Below are positions 12,785-25,367 of a DNA stretch of 64,000 nucleotides, piece by piece. This DNA comes from Sinonovacula constricta (lineage: Eukaryota > Mollusca > Bivalvia > Cardiida > Solecurtidae). Made by a program: the position numbers and the translations under genes. The stretch is from positions 19,708,110-19,772,109 of the forward strand of contig CM017556.1 in assembly GCA_007844125.1 (NCBI GenBank). The letters run 5' to 3'. The notes beneath the pieces were generated by a model. The model was given only the letters and a program-made list of their open reading frames with translations, ran no database searches and was not told where the DNA came from. Every line of letters begins with the position of its first letter. Positions within the stretch are counted from its first letter, which is position 1.

Positions 12785-13739
12785 TTTATTCACCCACCCA
12801 GCATGTAAGGGCATATGTTTTCTGATAAGCCAGGCTGCCACAGTCTGTAACGATGTGTCTGTCACACAGGTATTGTTCAAGATCCAAGTGTATGTATGCT
12901 ATATTTGTGGGTTGAACATAGTCATTCACAGTTTGTAAAGGAAATAGTTGTGAATATACCAATTACGCAATCCTAAATACCAGAAATTATTCTATCAGTT
13001 CTTGTTTATTCTTTTTTATTTAATTAAATATAAATCTTTATTTGTTTTCTTTCTTACTTTGTTGGTTGATTTTGTTATTTCTTATACATTTTGTTATTTC
13101 TTTCTTTCATTCTTTTATATATTTTAATTTATATTTTATTTTGATTTGTAAAATTTATCATTAAAAGCGACGTTCAGTTTGGAAATAAATTATGTATTAC
13201 TAAATACTTTCATTCTCTTAATTCTTCCCTCAACTCATGTTTATACCAGAAAATCAACACTGTTTTAAATACTTGATTTTTGTTTGTTATGTCATAATAA
13301 TATAAATGAAGAAGAAAAACAACACTCATGATTTTCCATAAACTATTTATTAATTTCAGTTCAATTATAAAATAAGCACGTTTTACAATGTTAGTAACGT
13401 TTCGTTACATTTCTTTAGCGTACAGGATTAACAGACAGACACACAGACAGACAGATTAACATGAGGAGGTGCTGTGTAATCATGCAGTTACAAAATTGCA
13501 ACCTAGTAATTAATGCAATAAAGAACATGTAAGGGATCATACAGTAAACAACCCACATTATCACTTACATTAATGTTTATGGCTTTGTGTTAAACTAGCC
13601 TACTGTCTCACTTCCATACTAGCAGGTAATTTAGTTTTGCATTAACCCATCAGAGGTTTTACTGTGACAGATTAGTACTATATTGGCTAAAGATTCCCTG
13701 CAGTGATGACCAGCAATTAGCAGGTCTGGTCATAGCAGG

Positions 13740-13795
13740 TCGGGGCCTGGCTCAGTGGTATACCACATTCCTTTCGAGATGCCTTTAACTTAATA
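13740..13795 (+). ncRNA. tRNA-like head of a possible SINE
   Basis: GGGGCCTGGCTCAGTGGTA matches a pol III A box (TGGCTCAGTGG). A weaker B-box-like TTTCGAGATGCC follows about 25 bases later. It does not fold as a complete tRNA, so I read it as a tRNA-derived SINE or relic. Confidence 0.35.
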
Positions 13796-13801
13796 TTTAT
13801 T
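13796..13801 (-). promoter_or_regulatory. Candidate polyadenylation signal AATAAA for PAN-EGF copy 2
   Basis: TTTATT on the plus strand reads AATAAA on the minus strand, about 264 bases after the stop codon at 14065. This is a plausible 3' UTR length, but the motif is common in AT-rich DNA. Confidence 0.3.
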
Positions 13802-14064
13802 TAAAAATATGTGACAAACTTCTATATGTACATCAGAGGGCATCCGATAGCGTTTAATAGATATTAAATAGTTATAATAAAATTCTACAGGACTTTCTGA
13901 CGGCACTGCCTGAGGCCTAATGGTTTCTCCCGACTGTATTAACGACGAAACTCAAAATCACTAGAGGTAAATTAATAAAAGTGTACGTCTTGTAGGTTTT
14001 AAAAGTGCATTAAAATTTCAGACAATTGATTTTCAATACAATAATATCATACGGAATATTCCTT

Positions 14065-14256
14065 CTACAAAAATGTCAGACGACACTGCGCATTCGGCAC
14101 TTTTACGTCAACTGTCGGCGTGTGGCCAAACCACTTGGTCACGTGACCATAGTAGATCATGTGGAAGCCATACACATAGGGGTTGGTAGCGTTCCATCTG
14201 TTGATAAACATTACTTCCCGGTCCGAGATCTGGGTCTTATTGATGAAGTCGAACGA
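14065..14256 (-). CDS. Terminal exon of PAN-EGF copy 2: unrecognised C-terminal domain
   Basis: A TTTTAG acceptor at 14257-14258 is followed by 63 codons in the phase exon 3 requires, then TAG. The sequence has a non-random, folded look: rich in aromatics (FINRWNATNPYVYGFHMIYY), with two sequons (NKT, NAT) and a single cysteine near the end. I do not recognise the family; a beta-rich extracellular domain is a guess. The plus strand over the same bases is also open, but that reading has no splice context. Confidence 0.6.
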   Translation of the reverse strand, partial: SFDFINKTQISDREVMFINRWNATNPYVYGFHMIYYGHVTKWFGHTPTVDVKVPNAQCRLTFL

Positions 14257-15454
14257 CTAAAATGGAAACAGAAATACACAGTTTAACGGATTTTTGTTTA
14301 TTAACAGAAAATTGTTCATTTCTCTTTAGTATTATTTTCTGAAGAAAAAGATTATCTTAACTCTTATAACCATGAACGTAAATTTTAATTAAGGCCAGAA
14401 AAGGCATGAATGCATGGCGTCGTGCGCTTGAATAAACATGAGTATGCATGTTTATATCATATTCCGCTGAGGGGAAGACAACAAGAACATCCATTTCACT
14501 TCTGATTCGTAAACCATTTAGGTTAGGGAAGGGACGTAACGCAAGTGAGCGTTTTATATGAAAGCCTGTGGCTGTCAGTTTCCCTGCAGTTTGCATTATA
14601 AACATTTTGCAACGCTTCCGTTATAACCATAAACAAGGGTCCGGTCTGAAATAATAATGAATATGTTAAAGATTAAATCTTTTTCAACTGGCATTCATGC
14701 TTTGTGATTTTAATCCTTGATTATTCAGAATTCGTCAATCTTAATTCCACGTCTTTCAACGGTAACAGTAAATATTAGTTTTACGCTTTGATATCTTAAC
14801 ACGCATTCAGTTTTAGCTGTTTAACTATTAACTGTCCTGTAAATGTGCTGAGAACGTTTGGTTTCCTGAAACACTTCTACTTAGATTTACTCTTAACAAA
14901 TGCATTTTTTCGAACGATGTATGGGCATTTAACTATACATTGGAGCCGTTCTAAGCAATTTCCGTGTAAAACATCAGTTACACTCCACGTTATCCAAGCG
15001 ACAAGCGATGCTATATAGGGCGTCTGTACTTATACTTTTCTCATGTATATTTGCGTGTGTTATATATAAGAAGACACGCTACACTGTCATAGCTTAAAGC
15101 GACAACGTTACAATTCGTACTATACCTGAATGACCGTAGGCTCATCAGTTATTATGGCAGTGCGTAATTTGCCAGTAGGAATGACGTCAGAAGGTAACGG
15201 CATAAAGCATTTCATCTCGATTCTTAAATGGCTTGCGTTGTTGGACCACGGTTCAGAGACAGGGGTAGCATGGAAACACCAGTCGCTCGACTTGCAGTCT
15301 GATAAACAAGAAACAAAAGAGGTGTAACCGATGCCACCAACCAGGTGTTTATGTTCTTTCTTTTCATAACAACTTATTGATTGTCCTTTCATGCGCAAAC
15401 ACAAAAACACAAAACAATCATACACACACACACATACACACACACACGCACGCA

Positions 15455-15486
<32 letters not shown>

Positions 15487-18400
15487 CACACACACAAGTA
15501 TATATTTAGCACTGAACAATGTTTCAGATTTTATTCAATTTAGAATAACTGACGGGTCTATGTTTTAATGCCCTATTGTTATTATCTGCGTGCCAATTGT
15601 TTCATAGTTTATCAGGACATTTAGTTATTCTAACTGATTTATCTGAGTCATTATTTTTATCTGTAATTTGGAATGTATGACGAAAATTCACGTTGTTGCT
15701 ACACGTAACTAGCCCCACAAGCGATGGTACGACCACAAGCCAGCTTTAAGGCGATACATCATTTATGAGTTCTGATATCATCATTAAGGTCATCCAATTT
15801 ACACATCAATGATTCACACTTGGAAACGACAATCTCAATGCTCGTTTATACACGGCTGCATTTTAATGTTATAATATAAAATGTTAGAAAGTTTGGATTT
15901 TGCAGCCTACAATTGTTGTATTCTATACAGATAATACCCAATTACTTTACATGTTGTCATTGTTGTTTCATTGCTTTTAATGAAACTTTCAATGATTTTT
16001 ATTGTAAACCTTCAGTAAATACAGGCAAAATAATAGTCAGGCTTGAGAAGGAGAGTGAAATTATCCAAAAAATACCATGGTGTACATTGCGTTCAAATTA
16101 TCCATATGTTTATTTAGAAGGACTTAATAGATGGTTTCAAAACGGTCCATGAAGCCTGTTTAAATAAACAGACTTATCCCATCAGTGTAAGTGTAAAGCA
16201 CGTGGTGAATTGTTGGCCTACTATATAAAAAAATAGCATATGCTTTTCTTTTTTTGTGAGCATATTAGGTAGATGTAAACTAAAACTTTCAAAGTAAAAC
16301 TAGGAGTCGAATACAAATCGCAGAACGGTTCAATGTCCTTTTCTAAAGGGCCTAATGACTTAGATATCCTTGAATATAAATGTCTCCAATTTAGATATCC
16401 GCGGATATAAATGTCTCCAATTTAGATATCCTCGGATATAAATGTCTCCAATTTAGATATCCTCGGATATAAATGTCTCTTATTTAGATATCCCCGGATA
16501 TAATTGTCTCCAATTTAGATATCATCGGATATAAATGTCTCTTATTTAGATATCCTCGGATAAAAATGTCTCCAATTTGGTAATTCTCTGAGATTTAAAT
16601 ACTCGTGGAAATCTTTTTTATTCTGAAAAAGTCCGTATTTGAAAATTAGAATGGCAGAACGAGATTTTAGCGATATACAAACTTGTTTACATTAGGACTC
16701 ACGTCGGTAATGGCATGCTATGAGCTACCGTTTTGTATCAAAAATGCCATGTTCATTCAGACCATGGTTTGGTTACCAGTTGGATGTACATCAAATCTGG
16801 CATCAATGTAACATGTTTTAAAAGTACGTACAAAAATTATTTTATAGCCTTGTTAAACAGTTCGTTAAGTTGTCTGCACAGTAACTTGCCAAAAATATCA
16901 TACATGCATTGGAAGGCAAAGGACAAGTTTTATAAAGATGTATGTTTTAATTTATTGTAATTGTCATAAATATATCCCAATTTCTTATACACGATATTCA
17001 TTTCACCTCAAGCGACTTCATTAACGTTAAATATTTCACAAAATATTTTATAAGCGTATACGACGAACAGTCCAAACATTCCTTGCACATGCTGGTGACG
17101 ATAGAGGACAATCCAAATCAAACAAGAAAGGGCAAGGTGTTCTGGCATGTAACCTCCTAATGTGTACAGAAACCTAGTGCATGCATAATTTGCATCAAAA
17201 ACTGATTTTACCTGTTCCTGAACAGCACGAGATGCACGAGAATATAAGAACTTCGTTCTACAAGAACATTCATAAATTATACTAGCTAAACGAGAAAGTT
17301 CTAGCATGTAAAGAAATCAGGCCAGATAGAATTGCCGACTAGATGCAAATATAAATACTAACATCATCTATGGATCGTGTAAGCGCAGGGTTACTTTTAT
17401 TGTATTTCTAGCCTTTGTTGTGTACATTTCCGCTCTATCATGCGATTTATAGCTACTTAATTACCAAAAAAGCACTGAAAGTACCAATTGTATTGTCTCC
17501 TTGTCATTACCCTTACAGGAACTTTCATGCGGATCATGCTAATATTATAAGGTACATATCCGTTACGCATCTGGTGGTATCCGTTAAGCATCCGGTATTG
17601 TCCGTTTCTTTCCTGTTATACAACAATCGCTAATACCCATCTTGCTTGCTGCAGAGACATGCGCACGTCGTTTTTAATACTGTTTCCATTCGTTACTTGA
17701 TGGTCAGTTATACCCTGTACTGTGTGATCATACCTTAACGTGAACCGATGTGTTGGTTACACACTGTTTTAAATAATATTAAATCTATCCGAATGTTCTT
17801 TTCGATTTCTGCTCAATACTCTGTATTCATGAGATGACCGGACATTGCAATCAAGTTACAAAACATTTACTGACCTGAGAGAGTGGCTGTACACAAGTTG
17901 ACTTCTGGAGCAAAGTGCAGCCCGGTCTCACACACGCATGTGTTGTTGACACAAACAGTGCCATTGGTACTACATTCTGTGCTCACATTGCAAGGTCCGA
18001 GATAGCTGCTTGAAACTATTCGTTGTCCCTGTAGATGATTATGTATACATTACTCTGCATTTCATTATTCAAGGTTAGAAGTCATGTGTCAACACATTAA
18101 TGTTGATTTCTACATGTAAATGGTTAGAATCGACACAAATTTGGGGTCGCTTACAGTAAATATAAGTACACTTATTTACTGGCCACTAACCAGATGTTTA
18201 CTACCATATATACGTAGTTATTTAGCTGTAGTTTTATTCAGAAAAAGGATATTTCTATCAATAATGTATGTGGTTCTTCTGTGGATACCAATGTTACTTG
18301 TTGAAGTCCTCCACCAATCTGTCGATATTGTGATATTCGTATCTGGATTTGAAAGACTACAGAGTACACAAATGTTATCTACATATACCAAGGAAAAGGT

Positions 18401-19032
18401 CGTTAAAGTGGTTGTAGTATAGCTTCCCTGCTAACTGTCATGTTAATATTAGGGTAGTAGCACGACTGGTTGGCCCGGTGTCAGGATAATGTGACTGGAT
18501 GTGGTGTCATGTCAGGTCTTCATTACATGCTATACACAGTGAGGGCAGCGCCTATATCTGCTTCAAGTGAACACCGTCTCCAGATTACAGCAATTCTTTT
18601 GCTTGGACGATAAACCCATATTAACAATAACTATATCAAGGAAAATATATTGTAATTTAAAAGTAACATATATTATTTATATTTTAAATATTATGTTACT
18701 CGAGTCGGTTTCGTAAAACCATCATACCTACTTCTAAGGACAGATATTCCACGCCACAGTCCGTGGGCAGCGTTCCCATGTCTGCTTTTTCGGAATTAAG
18801 CGTACATGTGGATGAATTCCTTGTAATACATTGCGGATTTGCAAGCTCTTGTTTCTAAGCATTTTCCGGCGCAATCTACCAGGCCGCGCACGTGCGGAAT
18901 GGTGGATAACACAGATCCATAACTATAATCACAAGTTTCAGCCAATGAATACAGCATCCTTAGATCCTGGGCAAACATATAATTGCCCATGCACATAAAT
19001 AATGCCGCGATTTTTTCTAACTGGCATGCCAT
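14065..19032 (-). CDS. Secreted PAN/apple-EGF-PAN protein, copy 2 (four exons, one frameshift)
   Basis: Exons: 18732-19032, 17875-18028, 15126-15385 and 14065-14256 (stop TAG at 14065-14067). Phases agree (0, 1, 0). The product is about 301 residues once one extra base in exon 1 is ignored. Order: signal peptide (MACQLEKIAALF...), PAN-like domain, six-cysteine EGF-like module, a second cysteine-rich PAN-like domain (SCLSDCKSSDWCFHA), then a 63-residue C-terminal exon beginning SFDFINKTQISDRE and ending CRLTFL. Several N-glycosylation sequons fit secretion. Relative to copy 1, exon 1 has one extra base near 18815-18818 (GAATTC), which would stop translation after about 79 codons. The gene is therefore a recent pseudogene or the base is a sequence error. 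Exons 2-4 are intact, and exon 4 has no stop until its end. Intron 2 holds a 31-bp tandem repeat, and a CA repeat lies 36 bp from the exon 3 acceptor. Confidence 0.75.
15421..15495. repeat. (CA)n/(CGCA)n microsatellite beside exon 3 acceptor of PAN-EGF copy 2
   Basis: On the gene's strand this is a TG/TGCG tract that ends 36 bases before the acceptor at 15386. Confidence 0.9.
16358..16578. repeat. 31-bp tandem repeat (about 7 copies)
   Basis: Unit TTTAGATATCCTCGGATATA plus AATGTCTCCAA. It contains the near-palindrome GATATCCTCGGATAT. It lies in intron 2 of PAN-EGF copy 2. Confidence 0.9.
18390..18600 (+). mobile_element. Dispersed repeat, SINE-like (copy A)
   Basis: Matches the reverse complement of 49680-49890 over about 200 bp, with blocks such as GTGTCAGGATAATGTGACTG and TATACACAGTGAGGGCAGC. 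It lies in intron 1 of PAN-EGF copy 2. Confidence 0.6.
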
Positions 19033-20740
19033 CTCTGTGCGCTCAAATGGGAATGTCGAGCTACTCGTTCCCGATTGAAAAAATAATGATAGATATTTTC
19101 CACAACCTCTTCTGAGTTCCGAATAATATCCAATTGTGACAGGCTGGTCAAATCCACAGAATCTTTTTAATCTATTGTCCTTTAAACAGTAGAATAAAAG
19201 AATAATTGCTGTTATTCAACTCGAAGAAGTTCTGATGATAAATCCTTATTCTTGAGGTTTTAAGCAATACTGCGGGGTATACAACATTAATGCCTTGAGA
19301 ATTGTTTATAATGACCATTTGTTTGTTTACTATATATCCAATATCAAACAGAAAACGCCCTTCCTTTCTTGGAAAAGTTACTGTCAGTCTATAAATCTAA
19401 GCAGGAAACGTTAATGTACTTTTTAGTTAAATCCGCTTTAAAAGTCACCTTTTTGCGGCAATGTTATGACAAAGCTTACTTCTCACCTATCCCTAGACGG
19501 TTTCTGTGGTGTCACAAATGCGAAGATTGTTTAAACCACACCTGGCTTGAAAAGACGTACGGTATTAAAACATTCCTTAATCACGATTACGCCATCGTCT
19601 GCTTTAACAGGCGGAAACTATGGTGTAGCTCTGCCGGTAAACATGACTCAATACATATTAATTTTAACAGAGCATATTTATGAAAAAATATATGGTGATG
19701 AAATACCTTCATAAATTTTGCACAATATGGGCGATGCGGCTTCTAATATTTATCGACAGTCTTAGCGTGACAATACTTTATTGTTATCCCCACCCCACCC
19801 CGCCCTTACACCCAACGCCCCCTCCCCACCCACACACACACAGATACACACATTTTGCGTCCAGTTTTATTTTGTATTAGGTAGTGGATCTTATGTACTT
19901 TCAATTATATTGATACTGTCATTACATGATGAACATTTGAAAATCGTTTGAACGATGATAATATCGTAATAATATCGATAATAATATCTGAGCAAGCCTT
20001 GTACTTGCTTGATCTATTTGATATGTGTCATTGACTGCAAACTCGTGTTTCTTCGAGATATTTTACTATTAATGTTAACAGGTATGTAATTATAGATCAA
20101 TTTGAAACAACTTAGCACATTAAAGTATAGTTCATCTTAGAAGGCATGTTAGATTACATTATGGTGCTAACAGGAAACGTATACATTTTATTTTCGAGAT
20201 CTTAGTTTTGTTTTCATGATGCTTTAAACGAAAGAACTCAGTACTTACTTTTTAAGCAAATATTGTTTGGATAATAATATATTAAAAATGTAGTTTCTGT
20301 TTTATTACCGGTGCAGTAAGTGACATACTGGCGCCGAAAGAAAATAACCCTGACCATGGGTTATCCTTTTATTGATTCACGGGCAGCTATATTGTCGAAC
20401 ACCCACGACCGGTCCATTCCGTTATTCTCCGTTCACCGCCCTTTGGATATTTTGTTCACTTGTCGCCGTTTCTGGTAATGATGTTTCATTGGTCCCTTCA
20501 TAATCCAATAAAGATTGCAGTCCAATGACAAAGCTCGTTCTTTCATTGTTTCGGTTTTCCTTCCACAATGACGTCATCAATGCAAAGAGGATTCAAGTTT
20601 CCAGATACTTAGCAACCTCCACACGTACGACTAGCGGAAATGTAAGCATTGTTTTGATTGGCTGATATCTATTCAAATTTAACCGTCAATACGGCAATTT
20701 CGTAGATAAAACCCCACGGTGTATAAACGGAGTGAAACGT
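19033..20740. other. Upstream region of PAN-EGF copy 2; possible regulatory cluster
   Basis: 19033-19550 resembles the flank of copy 1. 20400-20720 is less AT-rich and holds CCAAT-type boxes, a full CRE-type palindrome TGACGTCA (near 20570), ATTGGCT and TATAAA (near 20723), but no recognisable coding exon follows on either strand. An open plus-strand frame at 19369-19683 lies inside the duplicated flank and is not conserved as a protein in copy 1. Confidence 0.3.
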
Positions 20741-20746
20741 ATTCAG

Positions 20747-21213
20747 GGTTGATTACACTAAATACCGACCGGAAGTAGAATGTGTGACATCGACTTTTGC
20801 TCTTTAATAACTGTCTGTTGCTATAATTTGTCATCATATTTCCTATTTTGATGGCAATCTGAACCTTTTTGTATCAAAAGAAAGCTGAAACCATGTTGAA
20901 TTAAAATTAAGCAAAAATGTTGCACACCTATGCACAATAATGAACTGATCCCCCTTTACCTGAAGTACCTATTTCATTGAAATCTGGGGATTTCCGAGTG
21001 GTAATTCGATGGTATGTCCATTGTATGAAGCAGGACCTTCTTGCATGTTGCAACAGTTGACTTATTTCTGGGTCTTTTTGATAGACAACAAATAGCTTTT
21101 TTCACCTATATATAGTTATGGGGTCGATCATAGCTTGGTCATGATACATTTGGTTCCAAAGTTTCGCGAATTACTATAGAATATATAGAAAACTTATTTA
21201 GTGGCGTCTAACC
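20747..21213 (+). mobile_element. MITE of unnamed family (copy 1)
   Basis: A 467-bp element. Left end GGTTGATTACACTAAATA; right end, reverse complemented, GGTTAGACGCCACTAAATA. It is directly flanked by TTCAG on both sides (20742-20746 and 21214-21218). It aligns end to end with 60107-60553. No coding capacity. Confidence 0.75.
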
Positions 21214-21218
21214 TTCAG

Positions 21219-24200
21219 TAGCCTTGGCTCCGACAATGGGGCAGCTATTAAGTCGAATCGAATCACCGAGTAGTGTATTCCTACGCGGCGGACAGCCCCT
21301 TCTCCGTAGCAACAACTATCGTCTCTTAGTGGTAAATTTAAAAAAAAAAAAAAAACCTGCTTCTATAGTCATGTTTTCTTTTTAATATGATTTGTAAAAA
21401 AAATGTTTCTTGGAAAATTGAATTTGTTCACACTGGAACTATTTCCCTTTGCCCAATTCATAAAAGCGAATTATGTACATGTAAGGGCCGGCTATACTAT
21501 GCAAAGGGATTCATAGTCAGTAAAACAGCTGATTTCTTGGATGTGTGATAAATATAATCAAACATTCTTATTCGTTAAAGACTACAGTTACACTAGTTGG
21601 ATGAGAGATAAGAAATTTGTTCGTTGATTTTTTTATCAACAAGAAGTGATGTCATATCCTTAATGTATTGAACAGACTGTGTTAAAATGGTTATGTATGG
21701 GTGCATGATTACATTAATGGTAATCTTATTAATTGTTATCGCGGAAGAATTTTTTGTTGTATGCGACTTGTGGTATCTGGCCTGAGATCCGGCCGGCCGC
21801 TGCGGATACGTGTTAGATGGGGATTGGTGGGGAAAAACCTTCTTCTTACAACCACAAGATTGCATTTACAACTCATACACAAAATGGGATGTTACTTTAT
21901 ATTTATTTAAATCAGTGCGTCACTTTCTAATCCGTACATGCAATAACAATTGTTTGTTACTCATTCATGGCCTACGGTTTCAAGTACATTTGTGTTTTTA
22001 ACAATAGAGATGTCAACAAATACAGTGTAGTAAACTAAAGTATTCGATAAAAAGAAACAGTTATTTATAATGACATTTTCCCTTTTCTGTCATCAAACAA
22101 CGGTAATAACTTTTAAATTCGATAACGTTTTTGTATATATGTATAACACATTTCTGCAGATATACTTTTCAAATACTTTTAAGTATTATTGTCCATAACA
22201 GACAGACTCGAGTGATTCGTTAATTTTGCTTTGTGTACTTTAAATTACTTTAGTCAGTATTTTTTTCTGTGAACTGTAACATAGTTATTGATAATTGAAT
22301 TTTCATTTACAAACCAAACATAAACAATGCCAGTCTAAAAGAGAAGAGATGCGAGAAGGCCAAGTCACTATACCAACATTATCTCGATTCTCCAGTATGG
22401 CATAAAACTGTTTCAGTATAAGTAATCAGACATTTGCTTTAATTTACCTATAAGTGCAACGCATTGACATCCAAGTAATAGAAAAATGTGTGTAATCACA
22501 TTTACTAGCTGCTTACACATTGATTCAAACAACAAAACAAATTACTTGAATATTTGGAAGTTTCACATTTGTACCTGATATAGTGATACACGAACCGATT
22601 GTTATTTTAATATCAAAAGGTTCACCGATATCGGCTAAATACTCAGACTTAGTGACAGAGCACTGATTACGCACTTTAAAACTCTTGTAAACATGTAAAT
22701 AGATCAAGGAATTTGGCAAAACTGGCTAAATGAAGCACAAGATGCACATTGTTTAAAAATAGCTGCCTGTATGCAGAATACACAGCTGTGTACACATTGT
22801 CCTGAAAGAATAAAAACCTAAACAGATAAAAACTTCAATAAAATCTTACCAAGCACGGCTAAGTTTTATAGTTTTTGCGGTCAGCTAGTACAGATATTTG
22901 ACCAATTAAAAAAGATGTCAAATTGCTGAATCGATTTAGTTACTTTTTGTAGCTCTTGGTATGGGAGAAGATTTGTGCTCTTGTGCATCAAAACGGAACT
23001 TCTCAGGTTCTCAGGACGATCTCTCCTTGGAAGTATCTGGTGGGGAGAGATGTACCAATTTTCAACTTTTTGTTCTTCTATTTATACTTTACTTTTCAAG
23101 ATTCGTTAGCTATATGATGATTATTGCATTTAATTGACAGATAAATCATTTGTATTTGCTGTTAGGACGACGTGTTAGTCGCTATGACAAAGGCATTTAT
23201 ATTCCTTTCGTAACAGGAATTACTGATATGAATTCGAGATACAATTCCTGACTTAATATGTTGGTTTTCCTGTTGCTTTATATCAATTCGACTTATTTAA
23301 CTTGAACCATTTGTCTGTTGTGATTTCTCAAAATGGCCTTAATGCAAGTTGTTTTTTCTCCATATACTTACAGTTTGCTTAAAGGCACGGTAATAAAAAT
23401 GACATCTGCACGAAAACAAACTGTTTCTTTCTTGTATTTATAATTAAGTTGCTCAAAGATGGTCATACATAGATGGTCATTACCAAGGACCATATTTCAA
23501 ACATAGTAAATGTAGATATGTACATGAGAAACATAATATTAATGTCAATATGCGTTTTATATTGGCAAGCTGTATTGAAATGTACACAAATGTAAAGGTA
23601 TTCGTGCAATAAGTATGACTTGCAAAAGCACATTTACATTGTACATTTGTAAAGTTATAATTAGCATATGTCGGCTGTCTAATTGATGTATTTAAACCAT
23701 GCTTACTAACCTTTTTGTCTGAACTACTATACTAACATATTTTGATTTGAGGACTCCGCTTTAACCAGCATGATACCAAGTACTGATATTTAGGCTTTTG
23801 TAAGAATTTTCAGGTGTTTGTCTCTAATTAGGTCACACATTTTACAGAGAACGGAAACAAAACAAAAGTGGGTTAAACTGCATAACACCAAACCGTTTGT
23901 TTGAAGGTTCAAATTCTGAACCGATTCTTGCTTGTTATCCGTATTCATGACAACATTTAACTCTATAACAGATGAATAACCTAGAATTTGGAATTTAAAT
24001 GTAAATACACAGCTCAAGAAAAACGTCTTCCCTTTCTGCCATATTTGATAAAGGATTTCTCTTTGTTTATGTTCAATGTATAAAAGTGAATACGTCAACT
24101 TTAACACACAACGAACTTCTGAATACTTTGTTTTTGCGATAGAATAAGAATATAATTATGATAAAGTCCTATAAGCATTGCAACATATACCAAAACGTGA

Positions 24201-25360
24201 AAAGGCACAGGACAAAGGTTTTTACATGCCAGTCAAATGTAAAAGTAAGATCAACACTGTTAGGAGTCATTTAACAAAAAGAGCAAACACGACAGTTACC
24301 GCCTTGGAGCGGTCAGTCGGCAATATTGACCGACTGGTGTGCTTAAACCGGTTTTACAGAGCTCTACCTCGCACTTCCTGGTAGTTTTCTCAAATGCAAG
24401 CAATGAAAAGAAAGCCGAGCTACTTGAAAAAAATTCCAAGCACTAACGTTTTCTTTGATAAGTTATAACGAAAGTCATTGAAAAATTATGTCCATATTGT
24501 GTTTAGAAGAGAGAGAGAGAGAGAGGTATCAATTCGATTAGAAGACTACAAAAAATTGTTGATTGTAAATGAAATTGTTGTGTTTTTTTTAATCAAGAAA
24601 AAGAATGACCAGAGAAGAGTCAATTGTTCCAGCATCCTGTTTATTTGAAGACGGAAATGAGGAACCAAAGAAATAGACGTAACAATCCGTATAGGATTAA
24701 TTAAATGACAACATGAATTACATGCACTGGGACATATGTGTTCGCTGTAGATGAAGACAAATAACGTATGTAAAATAATTCGAATCTGTCGTGTGTTTTA
24801 TTAGACCCTTTATTCATGTTGTAGCGCCATTTTATGAAAGAAGCAATGCAGCTTAAAATAGCCTTTTCCAGCATATTCTGCAGATCAGGACATTGTTTTA
24901 ACTTTTAAAAAACACATGAATGACACTGCTGAATGCTTGTCTTCTGGAGTGGAAGACAATTTTGGAATTAGCTTTTCTCCTAACCAAATCATAATAATAG
25001 AAGCCTTGTTTGATATTGTTTATCGGTAAGGCTTGACATTAAAAAATAAAACTGAAGTAATTAACTGAATAATATGTGTATGACGCTATAACTTATTCAC
25101 AGCTTAAATGACAACCAATCATTTAAGTGTACAAAGACAATAATTGCTTCTATAGAGGTTATAGGTTTTAAATCAAGGGCCGCTTTTTATAAAGGCAAAC
25201 AGACTCAAATTATATACTAAGGTGTACATGTGTATAACAAAAAGCAATTAAAGATTTACATGTTTTAAGTTGTCTGTTATGTGTAAATTATTATGTGGTG
25301 TTAAGCACAATTTTAAAGCTGTCAAACGCTTATGATTATACAGAAGTATGAACGGATATG
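21219..25360. other. Non-coding stretch
   Basis: AT-rich, with only short accidental open frames. One patch (24300-24390) contains a near-palindrome around AGTCGGCAATATTGACCGAC, and its reverse complement resembles 3770-3830 (shared TAGAGCTCTGTAAAAC). It is probably a dispersed repeat fragment. A short GA run lies at 24508-24524. Confidence 0.45.
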
Positions 25361-25367
25361 ATATTAT

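Larger units (their letters stand above)
12343..14064. other. Non-coding stretch between 25-bp array and PAN-EGF copy 2
   Basis: AT-rich, with a CA/CGCA microsatellite (12738-12784), a GACA-rich patch near 13430-13460 and a tRNA-like head at 13740-13795. No convincing coding exon. Confidence 0.5.

Noticed and set aside
14026..14286. Plus-strand 86-codon frame
   Set aside because: It is the reverse of PAN-EGF exon 4, which has acceptor, phase and stop in its favour.
17008..17307. 99-codon minus-strand frame in intron 2 of PAN-EGF copy 2
   Set aside because: No domain, no splice context and no counterpart in copy 1; probably accidental.
20329..20340. TGGCGCCGAAAG, resembling a retroelement primer-binding site
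   Set aside because: No long terminal repeat, polypurine tract or gag/pol coding sequence is found around it.
3770..24390. Shared TAGAGCTCTGTAAAAC segment (3770-3830 and inverted at 24310-24390)
   Set aside because: Too short and diverged to call a family; noted only as a possible dispersed fragment.
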